A stretch of DNA of 64,000 nt from assembly GCF_030297135.1 (NCBI RefSeq), contig NZ_AP028065.1, positions 1,922,001-1,986,000 on the forward strand, written 5' to 3'. The stretch comes from Pseudoalteromonas apostichopi (GTDB taxonomy: Bacteria; Pseudomonadota; Gammaproteobacteria; Enterobacterales; Alteromonadaceae). Positions 25,016-33,925 of this stretch are shown one piece after another; the first letter of the stretch is position 1; every line of letters begins with the position of its first letter. A program made the position numbers and the translations under genes. Below the pieces are notes generated by a model. The model did not search any database. It was not told where the DNA came from and worked only from the letters and a program-made list of their open reading frames with translations.

Positions 25016-26254
25016 ATGAACTTAACGCAATTACGTCGCCAATTCCCTGCGCTTATGCAACAAGTTGCCGGTCAGTCACCGATTTTCCTTGATGGCCCGG
25101 GTGGCTCTCAAGTGCCACAGTCAGTTTTAAGTGCCATGACTGCTTATTTGGGTTACTACAACTCAAACTTAGGCGGTGCATTTTTCTCAAGTGACAAAAC
25201 AGTAGAGTTAATGGCAAACGCTCGCCAAGCTGCAGCCGACTTATTAAATGCGCCATCTAAAGAGCAAATCGTGTTTGGTGCAAACATGACAAGCTTAACG
25301 TTTAGCTTTAGCCGTGCAATCTCGCGTGATTGGACTGCAGGTGATGAAATTATCGTCACCAATGCTGATCACTTCTCAAATGTATCATCTTGGCAGCAAG
25401 CTGCTGAAGATAAAGGTGCTACTGTAAAAACTGCCCTTATCAACGAAGCTGATTGCAGCTTAGATATGGCACACTTGGAAAGCCTTTTATCTAACAAAAC
25501 AAAGCTTGTTGCAGTGACATATGCATCGAACACTACTGGCTCAATTAATGATATTAAACGCATTGTTGAGCTTGCTCATGCGGTTGGTGCGTTAGTTTAT
25601 GTTGATGCCGTTCATTACGCACCTCATGAGCTTGTGGATGTACAAGCACTTGATTGCGACTTCTTAGCCTGCTCTGCATACAAGTTCTTTGGCCCTCACC
25701 TTGGTATTGTATATGGCAAACGTGAGCACCTAGAAGGTTTCAGGCCATATAAAGTTGAGCCTGCAAAAGATGTTGCGCCAGGTCGCTGGGAAACTGGAAC
25801 ACAAAGCTTTGAAGCATTGGCTGGCTTAATTGCTGCTGTGGACTACATTGCTGCAATTAGTGAGCTTGATGATAGTCACTCACGCCGAGATAAATTAGCT
25901 GCTGCATTTGCTATCACTAAACAACACGAAATGGCATTAAGTAAGCATTTCTTAACGCGTTTGGCTGATTATCCGCGTATCAAGTTGTTCGGTATTGATG
26001 CTTTAGATCGTTTATCTGAGCGTACACCGACTTTTGCACTAACTTTTGCAGACATTGAGCCACGTATTGTTTCTGAGTTTTTAGGTAAGCAGCACATTTG
26101 TGTGTGGGATGGTAACTTCTATGCCCAAGGCTTATGTAAGCAGCTAGGGGTATTAGAAACCGGCGGCGTAGTTCGCATTGGTTGTATGCACTACAACACT
26201 ATTGAAGAGCTCGATAAAGTTTTTGATTTATTTGATCAATTACTAGCAGATTAA
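25016..26254 (+). CDS. class V aminotransferase-fold PLP enzyme (cysteine desulfurase-like)
   Basis: 412 residues, fold type I. The PLP lysine is K223 in CSAYKFFGPHLG, D197 and H200 lie in VYVDAVHYAPH, and the phosphate-binding GANMTSLTFSFSR is near 88-100. It belongs to the cysteine-desulfurase-like/isopenicillin-N-epimerase-like group, not to IscS/SufS: there is no IscU/SufE neighbour and the C-terminus lacks an obvious catalytic-Cys loop. Likely a lyase, epimerase or transaminase working after the upstream dioxygenase. A terminator hairpin follows 33 bp later. Confidence 0.83.
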   Translation: MNLTQLRRQFPALMQQVAGQSPIFLDGPGGSQVPQSVLSAMTAYLGYYNSNLGGAFFSSDKTVELMANARQAAADLLNAPSKEQIVFGANMTSLTFSFSRAISRDWTAGDEIIVTNADHFSNVSSWQQAAEDKGATVKTALINEADCSLDMAHLESLLSNKTKLVAVTYASNTTGSINDIKRIVELAHAVGALVYVDAVHYAPHELVDVQALDCDFLACSAYKFFGPHLGIVYGKREHLEGFRPYKVEPAKDVAPGRWETGTQSFEALAGLIAAVDYIAAISELDDSHSRRDKLAAAFAITKQHEMALSKHFLTRLADYPRIKLFGIDALDRLSERTPTFALTFADIEPRIVSEFLGKQHICVWDGNFYAQGLCKQLGVLETGGVVRIGCMHYNTIEELDKVFDLFDQLLAD

Positions 26255-26286
26255 AGCCGAGCTTTTAGCTTCAAACCTTAAGTTAT

Positions 26287-26312
26287 AAGCAGCCCTAGTA
26301 GGCTGCTTTTTT
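26287..26312 (+). terminator. Rho-independent terminator of the dioxygenase-PLP operon
   Basis: AGCAGCC / GGCTGCT stem, CTAGTA loop and a T6 run. Confidence 0.88.
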
Positions 26313-26364
26313 ATGGGGGGAGATCTACAGAGCAGTCAGTTACTTATAGTTTAAGTTGTTACAG

Positions 26365-26946
26365 TTATGAGTTATCAAGAAAACTAGTTTTAAAGTGCTT
26401 TCTGGCTTTGAAAGGTGCTGAAGCAATGATGAAATTTAAAGAAAGTAACAAGATAACTATTAAGATGGTTAGCCAGTTTAAAGCCATCTGAATGAGAGTA
26501 GGAGGTTCATAAAATCCAAAATGCATGAAATCGGCAATTAAAATTTTATTTTTATAAATTAGGCTGTTACAAAAATTGCCAAGTGCAAAAAAAGATATAC
26601 TAACCAGAAATAGCATAGTAGTTATAGTTGCCACTTTGAGCTTTAAAATATTTACCTTTATATATTTCGTTAAAAAATATAGCAATACTAAAAACGCAAT
26701 ACTGCTTACAAAGAGCGTGGCACCTAGCCCCAGAGTTAGTAGATTTGAAACCACCCATACTGGCTTTACAGTTATTGGCAAATCATTCGGATTTATGTCG
26801 TCAGTCACTAAAAAGATATAAATAGACATATAAGTCAAAATACTGATTACAGTGATCGGAATATGCCAAAGTAATTCACGTTTTTCTTTTTTACGAGCTG
26901 TTTTATGTGCGGTATTTCTCTGTGCAAGTCTTTCTAAAGGATCCAT
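26365..26946 (-). CDS. hypothetical inner-membrane protein, four membrane segments
   Basis: 193 residues; no family recognised. Hydrophobic segments lie at about 29-48, 68-98, 106-127 and 155-177, with a basic N-terminus (RNTAHKTARKKEKREL) that should stay in the cytoplasm. It starts at ATG 26946 without a strong ribosome site. The codon usage is more AT-rich than that of flanking genes, consistent with a lightly expressed or acquired gene. It lies convergent to the dioxygenase operon. No function can be assigned. Confidence 0.6.
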   Translation of the reverse strand: MDPLERLAQRNTAHKTARKKEKRELLWHIPITVISILTYMSIYIFLVTDDINPNDLPITVKPVWVVSNLLTLGLGATLFVSSIAFLVLLYFLTKYIKVNILKLKVATITTMLFLVSISFFALGNFCNSLIYKNKILIADFMHFGFYEPPTLIQMALNWLTILIVILLLSLNFIIASAPFKARKHFKTSFLDNS

Positions 26947-27049
26947 TCTTTACTTACTTGAGTAATCATTCAAAAAATTTACCTTTGAGAAAGGTAAATT
27001 GCAAGTGAGCATAGCCATTACTAGTGCTCCTATTTCTCAAAGCAAATAA

Positions 27050-27078
27050 AAAAGCGCGACATCAAATGCCGCGCTTTT
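27050..27078 (-). terminator. Rho-independent terminator of the GH97 gene
   Basis: AAAAGCGCG / CGCGCTTTT inverted repeat (27050-27058 and 27070-27078), read on the minus strand with a T-run, 17 bp after the GH97 stop. Confidence 0.85.
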
Positions 27079-27094
27079 CATAATTTTTAGCAAC

Positions 27095-29137
27095 TTACAT
27101 CGCTTTAAATCTAATCGCTGTGCCGCCACTGGTAGCAAGCTTTAACGTCAACTTATCATCAGCAGTAACAATGCGTTTTTCTACTTTTAAGTCGTAAGGG
27201 TTATTAACCCACTGTGCTTTATCACCGTCACGGTAGATTTGCGCTTCAAACTTTTTGCCTTTATCTAAGAAGTCTAATTTCACTTCTAAAGTGCGGGCTT
27301 TTTCGTCTGTGACAGCGCCTAGATACCAGTCGTTACCTGAGTATTGCTCACGCTTGCGCTCTTTACGTGCAAATACAACGTAATCGCCAACTTCGCCTTG
27401 TAGTGCAATACTTTGTTGCCAATCAGTTGGTACGTCCTGAATAAACTGAAATGCATCTGGCTTGGCCAAGTAATTACGTGGTAAATCAGCGGCCATTTGA
27501 ATTGGGCTGTACATTACAACATATAGCGCTAATTGCTTCGCTAGAGTTGTTTGTGGGCGATTGGTATCGGCACCTAGACCGTTAAAGCCCATATCAAAAA
27601 TACCTGGTGTGAAGTCCATTGGGCCGGCAAGCATACGGGTGAAAGCAAGCATTGGAATGTGCTCAGGTGGGTTCGGCGGTGTACCCCATGCGTTAAACTC
27701 TTGGCCACGAGCACCTTCACGAGCAATCCAGTTCGGGTATGTACGACGTAGGCCAGTATCTTTTACTGGCTCATGGGTATTGATACTAATCTTATGCTTA
27801 GCAGCAAGTTTCACGTTGTATAGGTACTCGTTTACCATGAACTGACCATCGTGCCATTCTTTACGCACAATGCCGTTTTCATCGATACGCTTGATGTTAC
27901 CACCGTCAGCTACATAACCTGTTTTAACTTGGCTTACATTTGATTTTTCATATAACGCAAATGCAGCTTCCATTTGGTTACGGTAGTTAGTCACGTTACC
28001 TGAAGTTTCGTGGTGACCAATTAATTGCACGCCTTTTTCTTTGCCGTAACGTGTTAGCTCTTCAATATCAAAGTCGTCATAAGGTTGAGTAAAGCTAAAT
28101 ACATCACCGTTATAAAACCAGTCGCCATCCCAGCCAATATTCCAGCCTTCGACTAGCACGCCATCAAAGCCATATTTAGCAGCGAAATCCATATAATATT
28201 TAGTGTTTGCAGTGGTTGCACCATGAATTTTACCGCTACCCCAAGTATTTTCATTGATGTGCATACCCCACCAAATACCTACGTATTTACCCGGTTTAAC
28301 CCAAGATACATCACCGAGTTTATTCGGCTCGTTTAGGTTTAAGATGATATCAGAATTGATTAAATCAACGGCTTCATCACCAATTTGAATTGTACGCCAA
28401 GGTGTATTGAATGCGCCGTGCTTTTTAACTGCTACACCGTCTGACCAAGGTGTTAAATCTGCTTGGAAAGTACCATCACGACGTTGATTTAAAACCATGC
28501 CTGCATAATCAACAAGGGCAGCTTCGTGAATACTGATATGCACACCATCTTTATTTTTTAAAGTAAATGGTGTGTGCACAAGTGCGGCTTGATGAAGTGG
28601 GGTAGTGTTATAAACATACTCATAACGGTTCCAACCTCGGGCGGGGATCCACCAAGCTGTTGCATCTGATGAATCTGTAATAGCAAACTCTGTAAGCTCT
28701 TTAGTGATTTCTACATCATCATAGCCAGCTTGTTTTGGTAATTCGTATCGAAAACCTACACCATCATTAAAAGCGCGAAAACGTACTGTAAACGTGCCAC
28801 CTTGTGGTTGTGGCTTTTTAAAGGTAACAGCGACTTCGTTATGGTTATCAACTACCGTTTGGCGTTCACCCCAAGGTTGCTCCCAGCTGCTTTTTACCGA
28901 ATCAGTGGTTTGGCTGCTAATTTTGTAACCTTCGCTCATTGCTGGTTGTTGTTTAAAAACAAGGCCTAACGAAGAGTTAGCAATGACTTGTTTACCTGCA
29001 AAGCTGATTTCGTAGCTAGGTGTGTGTTGCTCATCTGAGATAGTTACTTTGATCTGCCCATCAGGTGAACTGACGGTTGTGGTTTGTGCTAGGCAAGTAC
29101 CTGAAAAGGCTGCTAACATTAAGGCAGTTAATCGCAT
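27095..29137 (-). CDS. glycoside hydrolase family 97 alpha-glucosidase/alpha-galactosidase (SusB-like)
   Basis: 680 residues with a signal peptide (cleaved near CLA-QTT), so periplasmic. The N-terminal beta-sandwich (about 20-280) holds SSPDGQIKVTISDEQ and VGFRYELP. The (beta/alpha)8 domain follows with GKYVGIWWGMHINENTWG, GFDGVLVEGWNIGWDGD and NTHEPVKDTGLRRTYPNW, then RGQEFNAWGTPPNPPEH. Most GH97 enzymes release glucose from maltooligosaccharides, as SusB does; some are alpha-galactosidases. Glucosidase is favoured because the upstream 14-bp operator is identical to one before the TonB receptor-pullulanase pair. Divergent from the cupredoxin-like gene. Confidence 0.93.
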   Translation of the reverse strand: MRLTALMLAAFSGTCLAQTTTVSSPDGQIKVTISDEQHTPSYEISFAGKQVIANSSLGLVFKQQPAMSEGYKISSQTTDSVKSSWEQPWGERQTVVDNHNEVAVTFKKPQPQGGTFTVRFRAFNDGVGFRYELPKQAGYDDVEITKELTEFAITDSSDATAWWIPARGWNRYEYVYNTTPLHQAALVHTPFTLKNKDGVHISIHEAALVDYAGMVLNQRRDGTFQADLTPWSDGVAVKKHGAFNTPWRTIQIGDEAVDLINSDIILNLNEPNKLGDVSWVKPGKYVGIWWGMHINENTWGSGKIHGATTANTKYYMDFAAKYGFDGVLVEGWNIGWDGDWFYNGDVFSFTQPYDDFDIEELTRYGKEKGVQLIGHHETSGNVTNYRNQMEAAFALYEKSNVSQVKTGYVADGGNIKRIDENGIVRKEWHDGQFMVNEYLYNVKLAAKHKISINTHEPVKDTGLRRTYPNWIAREGARGQEFNAWGTPPNPPEHIPMLAFTRMLAGPMDFTPGIFDMGFNGLGADTNRPQTTLAKQLALYVVMYSPIQMAADLPRNYLAKPDAFQFIQDVPTDWQQSIALQGEVGDYVVFARKERKREQYSGNDWYLGAVTDEKARTLEVKLDFLDKGKKFEAQIYRDGDKAQWVNNPYDLKVEKRIVTADDKLTLKLATSGGTAIRFKAM

Positions 29138-29232
29138 TGTTGTTCCTTGGCGGCTTATGGTTATGGATTGTTGTCACGTATTCACATACATCCTTAAAGC
29201 ATAAAGTGACTTGCCGGTTAATACGAGAGATC

Positions 29233-29246
29233 TGCATACGTATTCA
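29233..29246. promoter_or_regulatory. LacI-type operator candidate upstream of GH97
   Basis: TGCATACGTATTCA, an almost perfect palindrome around a central CG, as in LacI-family operators. The identical 14-mer occurs at 44863-44876 before the TonB receptor and pullulanase genes. A partial CACGTATTCA half-site is nearby at about 29175-29184. Confidence 0.65.
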
Positions 29247-29298
29247 ACAAAGTGAACGTTGCGATACCAAGTCCAGCACCTAAAAAGGTTTAGCAAAA

Positions 29299-29913
29299 AT
29301 GACAAGAATAACCCTGTTGCTACTACTATTGTTTAGTCAATGTTTATTGGCACAGCAAATACAGATAGTTGATAAGCAGAATCAACCTCTCAAAAATGCC
29401 GTGGTTTGGCTTAAAGGTTCAAAACAAGTTACAGCTTTTGATAGTCATTACACTATGAGTCAAAAAAAACGTGCCTTTGTGCCTCATGTGCTGGCAGTGC
29501 CACAAGGGGCTAATGTTGAGTTTCCTAACCTTGATTCAATCATGCACCACGTTTATTCATTTTCTAAAACAAAGCAATTTGAGTTAAAGCTTTACCACGA
29601 TAAACCAGAAAAACCGATTAACTTTGCACAAACAGGCGTTGTCGAGCTTGGCTGTAACATTCATGACTGGATGCTGGGTTATATTGTAGTCGTTGATGGC
29701 GGTATTTATGGGCAAACCGATGAGCAAGGTATGGTTGAACTAAGCTTACCTAAAGGTAAGTTTACTTTGGCTGTTTGGCATGACCGATTTAATGATATCA
29801 GCACACCAGAAACCATCGAGATCAAAAACACGGCTAAGCAATTAAGTTATCAGTTAAAACAAACTTTATTACCAAAATTAGAACTAAGCAGCGACGAATT
29901 TGATGATTATTAA
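29299..29913 (+). CDS. periplasmic cupredoxin-like protein (methylamine-utilisation-protein-like)
   Basis: 204 residues with a signal peptide cleaved after LLA. The type I copper ligand set is visible: H84 (or H83) in SIMHHVYSFS, then C119, H122 and M125 in ELGCNIHDWM. Proteins of this pattern are often annotated as methylamine utilisation proteins, but no methylamine dehydrogenase genes are present here. The N-terminal beta-sandwich is followed by a carboxypeptidase-regulatory-like part (about 130-190, GQTDEQGMVELSLPKG). It overlaps the next gene by 14 bp, so the product probably acts with the outer-membrane barrel. Role in electron transfer or copper sensing is unproven. Confidence 0.78.
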   Translation: MTRITLLLLLLFSQCLLAQQIQIVDKQNQPLKNAVVWLKGSKQVTAFDSHYTMSQKKRAFVPHVLAVPQGANVEFPNLDSIMHHVYSFSKTKQFELKLYHDKPEKPINFAQTGVVELGCNIHDWMLGYIVVVDGGIYGQTDEQGMVELSLPKGKFTLAVWHDRFNDISTPETIEIKNTAKQLSYQLKQTLLPKLELSSDEFDDY

Positions 29914-31132
29914 TAAATGGCACGCCTTGGCATTATTTAGTGTTGTGGGGTTACCTATACAGGCCTTTGCCGAGCATGATGGGCAGCTAACCGTAACGGC
30001 TGTGCGTGGCGACCAACTGTCGAGCTATCAGCGTAAGGGAATCGGCTTATACCGTTATGACCAAGAGCATGATGGTGTCGTAATATCACAAGCTATGCTA
30101 AGTAGTCGTTTTGAATTAAATAGCGATTGGTCTGCGCATACTGTGCTTAACGCTCATCCAGATCCTGAACTGACAGTAGGCTTTACTCAGGCTTATTTAC
30201 AATATCAGCCTCTCACTGCAAGTCGCTACAAATGGGCTGTTAAAGCTGGTGGCTTTTATCCAAAAATGTCACTAGAGAATCCACAAAGTGGCTGGATGTC
30301 ACCTTATAACTATACTAATTCTGCGATTAATACATGGATTGGTGAAGAGGTACGTGCTTTTGGTTTAGAGGCAAGCATTAAGCGCCCAGGTCGACAGTTT
30401 AGAAGTAACCACAGCTTTGAAGGGGTTGCCTCGGTGTTTAAAGGCAATGATCCCGCCGGTACTTTATTGTCATGGCGGGGCTTTGCTATGCATGATAGGC
30501 AAACTACCTTTAATGAACGTATTGATTTTGCAACCCCTAATTCATTTAATTGGTATCAGTTAAGTAAGCAAGCTGAGCATGTTGAGCCTTTCGAAGAAGT
30601 TGATGGCCGCTTTGGTTATTACGTTGGCGCGCATTGGGATTATCAGAAGCGATCGCAATTACGTGTTTATTATTATGATAACAATGGCGATCCAGGTGCT
30701 TTGAATACCGATACTGGTCAATACGCATGGGATACTCGCTTTTTAAGCGTTGCTTGGCTATATAAAGTTAATAAGCAAACACGCATTATTGCGCAATTGT
30801 TAGATGGTAAAACTTCAATGGGCCCTCACCGTGGGGTAGATAATGATTTTTATAGTCATTTTGTTTTATTAAGCCACAAGTTAGACCAGCATCGTCTCAC
30901 AATTAGGTATGATTATTTCAAGGTTAGCGATCATGATGATTGGCAATTTGATCCTAACCAAAGTCGTGGAGAAGCTTTAACCGCAAGTTGGCGTTATCAA
31001 CTGTCAACTCAGTGGCAAGTAGGTGCTGAATATTCAGTGCTGAGCAGTGACGCTCAAAACAGACCCGGTATGGGATTTAATGAGCATAACTCGCAGCAGC
31101 AATTGCAATTTTCAGCGAGTTGGTTTTTTTAA
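29900..31132 (+). CDS. predicted outer-membrane beta-barrel protein
   Basis: 410 residues with a signal peptide ending IQAFA. The mature part shows alternating hydrophobic strands rich in Tyr/Trp, with paired turns (LNAHPDPELTVGFTQAYLQY, RYKWAVKAGGFYPK) and ends LQFSASWFF, the aromatic terminal strand of a barrel. I do not recognise a named family. The ATG overlaps the upstream cupredoxin-like gene by 14 bp and a chemoreceptor gene follows after 74 bp. The trio may sense or take up one compound. Confidence 0.7.
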   Translation: MMIINKWHALALFSVVGLPIQAFAEHDGQLTVTAVRGDQLSSYQRKGIGLYRYDQEHDGVVISQAMLSSRFELNSDWSAHTVLNAHPDPELTVGFTQAYLQYQPLTASRYKWAVKAGGFYPKMSLENPQSGWMSPYNYTNSAINTWIGEEVRAFGLEASIKRPGRQFRSNHSFEGVASVFKGNDPAGTLLSWRGFAMHDRQTTFNERIDFATPNSFNWYQLSKQAEHVEPFEEVDGRFGYYVGAHWDYQKRSQLRVYYYDNNGDPGALNTDTGQYAWDTRFLSVAWLYKVNKQTRIIAQLLDGKTSMGPHRGVDNDFYSHFVLLSHKLDQHRLTIRYDYFKVSDHDDWQFDPNQSRGEALTASWRYQLSTQWQVGAEYSVLSSDAQNRPGMGFNEHNSQQQLQFSASWFF

Positions 31133-31206
31133 TTTCATACACTTTTTTAGTTTTTCTACTAACATTCTAATGAACGTGCTGATTAGAATTTGAATTGGGA
31201 TAATGT

Positions 31207-32808
31207 ATGAAGTTACAAAGCATTCGCGTCAAAAGCTCTTTACCAATTGTGCTACTTGGCATTGCTGTCGTCATTTTAATTGCCGGCTATACCTATCTAA
31301 TTAACCTTCAAAAAGAAGCGATTGATGCACAGTCAGAACGTTTCTTAAATGCGGTTTCTGTGGTTGTTAATGCTGACCGAGACCTGTACCAAGCTAAAGT
31401 GGCAGAGTTGCATCTTGTTACTCAAATGAAAGGTGATAAAGAGCAACTAACAGATCACCAAGAAAATGCCGAGCAAGTTAAAGAACGATTTAAGCAATAT
31501 CTATCTTATATGTCGCCATACTCTGAGATTACGAGTCAATTCCGTAACTTTGATAGCGCATTTGATGCATGGTACACAGCATCAACAAGTTACATAAATA
31601 ACCCTGCTGATGCTTCGCAAAGACAAGCTGCAGAGCAATCCTTTTCGGCACTACGTGATATTTTAGATAAAGCCGGTGAAGCGGCAGATAAAACCTCTCA
31701 AGCAGAAACAGAAAAGCTGATGGATAAAGTAATGGGCTTTAAAGTGATGCTTATGCTGATGATTGCAGTTGTTCTGGCAGTTGCTGGTTGGTTTAGTTAT
31801 TTTGTGCCACGCCAGCTTACAAAACAAATTAACTTTGTCACAGAACGAATTAACGAAATTGCCTCTGGAGATGGAGATTTAACAGGTCGTATTAATGTTA
31901 AAACGCAAGATGAATTTGCTGAGTTGGCTACTGCATTCAACCGCTTTTTAGATAACTTACAACAGTTAATCAAAGATATTTTAGAACAAGCGAAAGAGCT
32001 ACATAATCTTGGTAATGATTTAGACAACTTTGCTAATCAAAACCACCAAGTAAATCAAAAGCTCAGCCAAGCGTCTGAGTCGATAGTCAGTGCTGTACAC
32101 GAAATGAGTGTAGCAAGTCGCGAAGTGGCCAATGTGGCGCAAAACTCATCTCATGAAGCCGATAATTCACAACAGCTAGCTAAACAAGGCTTAGCTGCGG
32201 TTGATAATTCAAGCCGTAAAATTATTGCGCTGTCAGACAACATGGAGCATGCCAGCCAGCGTTCAACAGAATTGCAGCAAAGCTCAGACAACATCGCCAA
32301 AGTGCTTGAAGTAATTCGGGCAATAGCTGAACAAACAAATTTGCTTGCTCTGAATGCTGCAATTGAAGCCGCGCGCGCCGGTGAGCAAGGTCGCGGTTTT
32401 GCGGTCGTTGCTGATGAGGTTCGTACCCTAGCAACTCGCACACAAGAAAGTACTAATGACATTCAAACTATGGTTGAACAGTTTGCTACAAGCGTTGAGC
32501 AGTCACTGCAAGCTATTAACAGTGGTAAGCGCTATGCCGATGAAGCGGTTGAGTCATTTACACAAACCAATGATGTGCTTAACTCAATGCAAGAGTCATC
32601 AGTTAAGGTAAATGATATGGCAATGCAGACAGCGCAAGCGACGGAAGAGCAAACTGCTGTGGCAGATGAAATTAGCCAAAATTTATCAGACTTAAACGAT
32701 CAAACCCAACAAGGGGGCGGCTTAGCTAGTTCAACACAAGAAGTAGCTAATCGTATGAACCAACTCACTGATGAGCTCAATCATTTAGTAAATCGATTTA
32801 AAGTCTAA
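31207..32808 (+). CDS. methyl-accepting chemotaxis protein
   Basis: 533 residues. Membrane segments at about 13-30 and 177-195 bracket a helical periplasmic sensor domain (four-helix-bundle-like, about 31-175). A HAMP domain (about 197-249, ending LATAFNRFLDNL) and the signalling hairpin follow. The hairpin tip is IAEQTNLLALNAAIEAARAG with GRGFAVVADEVRTLA, which contacts CheA and CheW. No C-terminal CheR-docking pentapeptide (ends LVNRFKV). Ligand unknown; gene context suggests the cupredoxin-like protein and barrel as partners. Ends at a terminator. Confidence 0.94.
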   Translation: MKLQSIRVKSSLPIVLLGIAVVILIAGYTYLINLQKEAIDAQSERFLNAVSVVVNADRDLYQAKVAELHLVTQMKGDKEQLTDHQENAEQVKERFKQYLSYMSPYSEITSQFRNFDSAFDAWYTASTSYINNPADASQRQAAEQSFSALRDILDKAGEAADKTSQAETEKLMDKVMGFKVMLMLMIAVVLAVAGWFSYFVPRQLTKQINFVTERINEIASGDGDLTGRINVKTQDEFAELATAFNRFLDNLQQLIKDILEQAKELHNLGNDLDNFANQNHQVNQKLSQASESIVSAVHEMSVASREVANVAQNSSHEADNSQQLAKQGLAAVDNSSRKIIALSDNMEHASQRSTELQQSSDNIAKVLEVIRAIAEQTNLLALNAAIEAARAGEQGRGFAVVADEVRTLATRTQESTNDIQTMVEQFATSVEQSLQAINSGKRYADEAVESFTQTNDVLNSMQESSVKVNDMAMQTAQATEEQTAVADEISQNLSDLNDQTQQGGGLASSTQEVANRMNQLTDELNHLVNRFKV

Positions 32809-32820
32809 TCATAAGCCAAC

Positions 32821-32846
32821 AAAAAAGGGCTCAATGAGCCCTTTTT
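32821..32846. terminator. terminator between the chemoreceptor and speE
   Basis: AAAAAAGGGCTCA / TGAGCCCTTTTT hairpin with A- and T-runs on both sides, usable from both directions by these convergent genes. Confidence 0.9.
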
Positions 32847-32863
32847 ACATCTAACTAAAACGC

Positions 32864-33736
32864 TTACTTTTTCTCAAAAGCACGTTTCATATAATTTGGT
32901 GTTGCTAATGCGCCGTGGTGAATACCTGCATTATAGTATTCTGTGCTTTGCGCGAGTGTATTTGCATCATCTTCACGAAAACCTGCAAACGATTCAGATT
33001 TACGAGCAAGGGTCACTGACCATAAGCCACTTGGGTAAATTGGCTGTGGGAAAGGCAGAGTTTGTAGATCAACAAAGCCCACTTCTGTCATCGCATCGCG
33101 CATTTCTACTAATAGTGGCATATGCATAAGTGGTGATTCACTTTGCTGAATTAAGATACCGCCAGGGCGAAGTGCAGTTAAACAGCTCGTATAGAAAGCA
33201 TGGTTGAATAAACCTTCGCCTGGACCAACAGGATCTGTACCATCGACAATCACTACATCGATTGATTCAGGGGCTGCTTCACGCATGTACTTGATGCCGT
33301 CGTCAAACATCACTGTAGCGCGAGGATCTTGATTTGATTCACACAGCTCAGGGAAGTATTTAAGTGACATTTGTGTCACGACTTCATCGATATCAATTTG
33401 TGTTACGCTTTCAACACCTGGGTGCTTTAATACTTCGCGCAATGTACCGCAGTCACCACCACCAATGATCACAACATTTTTTGGATTTGGGTGTGCAAGC
33501 AATGCCGGATGGCTGATCATCTCGTGATAAAAAAAGTTTTCACGGCTACTTACCATAGTACAACCGTCAATAATCATCAGATTACCGAAGTCAGTTGTTT
33601 CGTACATTTCTACTTTTTGAAATGGCGACTGTTGTTCATCAAGCTTTTTAGTAATGCGTAGTGAAAAGGCACTACCATCACGGTCACTAATTTCAGTGAA
33701 CCAGTTGTTTTGATCTAAATTAGCCATCTTGCTCAT
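32864..33736 (-). CDS. speE: spermidine synthase (polyamine aminopropyltransferase)
   Basis: 290 residues, usual SpeE size. It transfers the aminopropyl group of decarboxylated S-adenosylmethionine to putrescine. Motifs: YHEMISHPAL, VVIIGGGDCGTLREVLKH (cofactor loop, GGGDC for the usual GGGDG), VTQIDIDEVV and VVIVDGTDPVGPGEGLF with the catalytic aspartate. The start is ATG 33736 (MSKMANLDQNNW); 33727 is an alternative and a longer frame would need TTG. Divergent from speA, forming a polyamine locus. SpeD and agmatinase are not in the window. Confidence 0.93.
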   Translation of the reverse strand: MSKMANLDQNNWFTEISDRDGSAFSLRITKKLDEQQSPFQKVEMYETTDFGNLMIIDGCTMVSSRENFFYHEMISHPALLAHPNPKNVVIIGGGDCGTLREVLKHPGVESVTQIDIDEVVTQMSLKYFPELCESNQDPRATVMFDDGIKYMREAAPESIDVVIVDGTDPVGPGEGLFNHAFYTSCLTALRPGGILIQQSESPLMHMPLLVEMRDAMTEVGFVDLQTLPFPQPIYPSGLWSVTLARKSESFAGFREDDANTLAQSTEYYNAGIHHGALATPNYMKRAFEKK

Positions 33737-33925
33737 ACACTTTTGGTTAATGGTAAAAAAGGGGGGCAATTTTGCCAGTGCTTGACCAATTGCTCAATCA
33801 AATTTTAATCAGTATAGCGAATATTTTTTATCACTTTGGCATATAGCGCAATTTTTGTTAGCGTGGTCAGCCCTAGCGTATTAAAATGTGCGTTTATATT
33901 TAATGAAATTACAGAAGATATTGCC

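Noticed and set aside
25016..26254. IscS/SufS cysteine desulfurase for Fe-S assembly
   Set aside because: No IscU, SufE or related genes are near, and an obvious catalytic-Cys loop is missing; paired with a dioxygenase instead.
33737..33769. Longer N-terminus for SpeE from a TTG codon
   Set aside because: The extra residues (PPFFTINQK) are unlike SpeE N-termini and there is no suitable ribosome site; ATG 33736 fits better.
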